A stretch of 5,548 bases of DNA from Thermococci archaeon (GTDB lineage Archaea; Methanobacteriota_B; Thermococci; Methanofastidiosales; B48-G16), in contig QMUN01000064.1 of the NCBI GenBank assembly GCA_003660605.1, positions 1-5,548 of the forward strand. Reading direction: 5' to 3'. The notes under the pieces were generated by a model, which ran no database searches, was not told the origin of the DNA, and worked only from the letters and a program-made list of their open reading frames with translations. Positions 4,408 through 5,548 of this stretch are shown here, one piece after another; position 1 is the first letter of the stretch; each line of letters begins with the position of its first letter. The position numbers and the translations under genes are program-made.

Positions 4408-5231
4408 AAATAGAAGATTATTTAGGAACTGATAAAATATTTTTTGCTCCATCGGGAAGTATGGCTATCTTTTCCGTTCTCCATCCTTTTAGAAAAAAAA
4501 CTCTCGGAATACCAGATCAGGGATGTTTCAATATTTTGGAGATTGCAGAGCTTTTAGATATTAAATATAGATTTATAAAGACAGAAAAAGGTCTGATAAT
4601 ACCAGAAAATATAAAAAATATGGATATATTCTTTTTTTCTTCATTTTCAGGATATCTGGTAGAAAATAACGTTGAGAAAATAATTTCTCACTGCAAAAAA
4701 AATAAAATACTCTCCATTGAAGATATATCATCAGGTTTTTCGTACCAGAATTTTGGAAAGGGAGATATTGTAGTTTGTTCAACAGGGAGCCCTAAGATCT
4801 TGGAATGTGGCTGGGGCGGATTTGCAACTTACAAAGGAATTGAAAACTCCAAAATCTTTGAGTTTATGAAAATACCTCAAGGATATAAAGAAAAACTGGA
4901 TATAGAAATAGAAAATGCAGAATCCAAACTTCGAACGTTATTAAAATATAACAAAATCTTAAAGGATTTCAATTTTGAAGTTTTTTTTAAGGACTCTAAC
5001 GGTATTTCTGTCTTTGTAAAAACAGAATCTCCAAAAAAAGTTTTGAAGATACTGAATAAAGAGATAAGACCTGATACGGGAAGATCTTTATTTACAAGAT
5101 GTCCAAGATTCGATAGGATCCTTGAAAAGGGATTTGTTATAGAGACAATAAAAATATGGAAAAGAAGTGAAGATGAAATTCTGGATATTGGAAGAAAAAT
5201 AGAGAAGGTGATAAAATGTTTGAAGATATGA
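4404..5231 (+). CDS. Short PLP-dependent aminotransferase-like protein (fold type I, DegT/DnrJ/EryC1-like)
   Basis: Several landmarks of fold-type-I PLP enzymes are visible in order in this 275-residue protein. PSGSMAIFSVL (16-26) matches the phosphate-binding start of the large domain. SIEDISSGFS (104-113) places Asp107 as the residue that contacts the pyridine nitrogen. GDIVVCSTGSPK (120-131) followed by GWGGFATYK (136-144) matches the DegT pattern in which the lysine, here Lys131, forms the Schiff base. Residues about 200-275 look like the small C-terminal domain. The protein is about 100 residues shorter than usual DegT enzymes, mainly at the N-terminus and between the lysine and the C-terminal domain, so substrate specificity may be unusual or catalysis lost. 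No sugar-nucleotide genes are nearby. It overlaps the upstream gene by four bases and the downstream one by 16. Fold assignment is fairly confident, reaction unknown. Confidence 0.65.
   Translation: MKIEDYLGTDKIFFAPSGSMAIFSVLHPFRKKTLGIPDQGCFNILEIAELLDIKYRFIKTEKGLIIPENIKNMDIFFFSSFSGYLVENNVEKIISHCKKNKILSIEDISSGFSYQNFGKGDIVVCSTGSPKILECGWGGFATYKGIENSKIFEFMKIPQGYKEKLDIEIENAESKLRTLLKYNKILKDFNFEVFFKDSNGISVFVKTESPKKVLKILNKEIRPDTGRSLFTRCPRFDRILEKGFVIETIKIWKRSEDEILDIGRKIEKVIKCLKI
5207..5212 (+). promoter_or_regulatory. Shine-Dalgarno GGTGAT of the DUF502 gene
   Basis: GGTGAT lies inside the end of the preceding gene, three bases before the ATG at 5216, the same geometry as at 1096-1107. It fixes this start despite the 16-base overlap and the alternative in-frame ATG at 5228. 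Confidence 0.7.
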
Positions 5232-5548
5232 AAAGATATCTGTTAACAGGATTAGTGATCGTGATTCCAGTTGTGATTACTGTTTACATATTCTACTACA
5301 TTTTTACATGGATCAACTCCATAATCGAAGGAATAGCTTCCGAGTTTCTTTACAGGTATCTCCCTGAAATTCCAGGACTTACCATAATAATCTCACTTGC
5401 CATTATCTTGGCAATAGGGATCTTTGCGAGTGTCTCGGTTGGAAAATCTGCTTTAGAATATATAGATAAATGGATGAGTAAGATACCTTTGGTCAGTGAG
5501 ATTTATTTCACCATTAAGCAGGCTTCAGAAACTATACTTATACAGAAA
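5216..5548 (+). CDS. DUF502 family membrane protein, N-terminal part (runs off the right edge)
   Basis: The reading frame is open for 111 codons to the window edge. It begins MFEDMKRYLLTGLVIVIPVV, matching the family's opening (K-R-Y-x-x-x-T-G-L followed by a membrane helix). Membrane helices are at about 8-31 and 55-76. The family's most recognisable segment, SKIPLVSEIYFTIKQASETIL (88-108), with the IPLV..IY..KQ.SET core, follows the second helix. The missing part should be a soluble beta-rich C-terminal domain. DUF502 proteins are widespread in bacteria and archaea and, as far as I know, without a settled biochemical function (plant relatives are the COV1-like proteins). It is the third gene of the operon starting at 4156, overlapping the aminotransferase-like gene by 16 bases, so the two are probably translated in a coupled way. 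Confidence 0.88.
   Translation, partial: MFEDMKRYLLTGLVIVIPVVITVYIFYYIFTWINSIIEGIASEFLYRYLPEIPGLTIIISLAIILAIGIFASVSVGKSALEYIDKWMSKIPLVSEIYFTIKQASETILIQK

Overview
The window looks like an AT-rich archaeal chromosome segment. The evidence is: TATA boxes at fixed distances before most genes; Shine-Dalgarno sites of the GGTGAT and GGAGG type; a diphthamide synthase (Dph6) gene; a simple single-OB SSB that lines up with the Sulfolobus SSB; and AGA/AGG and ATA codon preference. A cold-shock-domain protein, uncommon in hyperthermophilic archaea, hints at a mesophilic or cold-tolerant euryarchaeon-like host. That last point is inference, and no species can be named from the sequence.

Layout. Positions 1-252 (minus) hold the 5' part of an Lrp/AsnC-type regulator, divergent from dph6 (346-1026, plus). 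Next comes a secreted/membrane thiol-redox protein (1105-2454, plus) that joins a CPHC thioredoxin-like domain, a PepSY-like domain and a six-helix CcdA/DsbD-like membrane domain. Two OB-fold nucleic-acid-binding genes follow in tandem on the minus strand: ssb (3425 to 3060) and csp (2821 to 2630). They are separated by 238 bases that are rich in potential RNA structure. Divergent from ssb is a DUF998 membrane protein (3562-4122, plus). The right end is a tightly coupled plus-strand operon: a small winged-helix-like protein (4156-4407), a short PLP-dependent-aminotransferase-like protein (4404-5231) and the start of a DUF502 membrane protein (5216 to beyond the window).

Gene expression. Three genes (lrp, dph6, wHTH) have a TATA box centred about 25-29 bases before the start codon and no Shine-Dalgarno, which predicts leaderless mRNAs. 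Three others (thiol-redox, ssb, DUF998) have the TATA box about 36-39 bases upstream and a Shine-Dalgarno inside a leader of roughly 10-13 bases. The csp gene is the exception: its best TATA box predicts a leader of about 95 bases. That leader can fold into a long three-part hairpin, followed by two mutually exclusive small hairpins around the ribosome binding site.

The most interesting items are the csp leader as a possible archaeal RNA thermosensor, and the wHTH / aminotransferase-like / DUF502 operon, whose first two genes resemble a split version of a MocR-type regulator. No mobile element, CRISPR array, rRNA or tRNA gene was seen.
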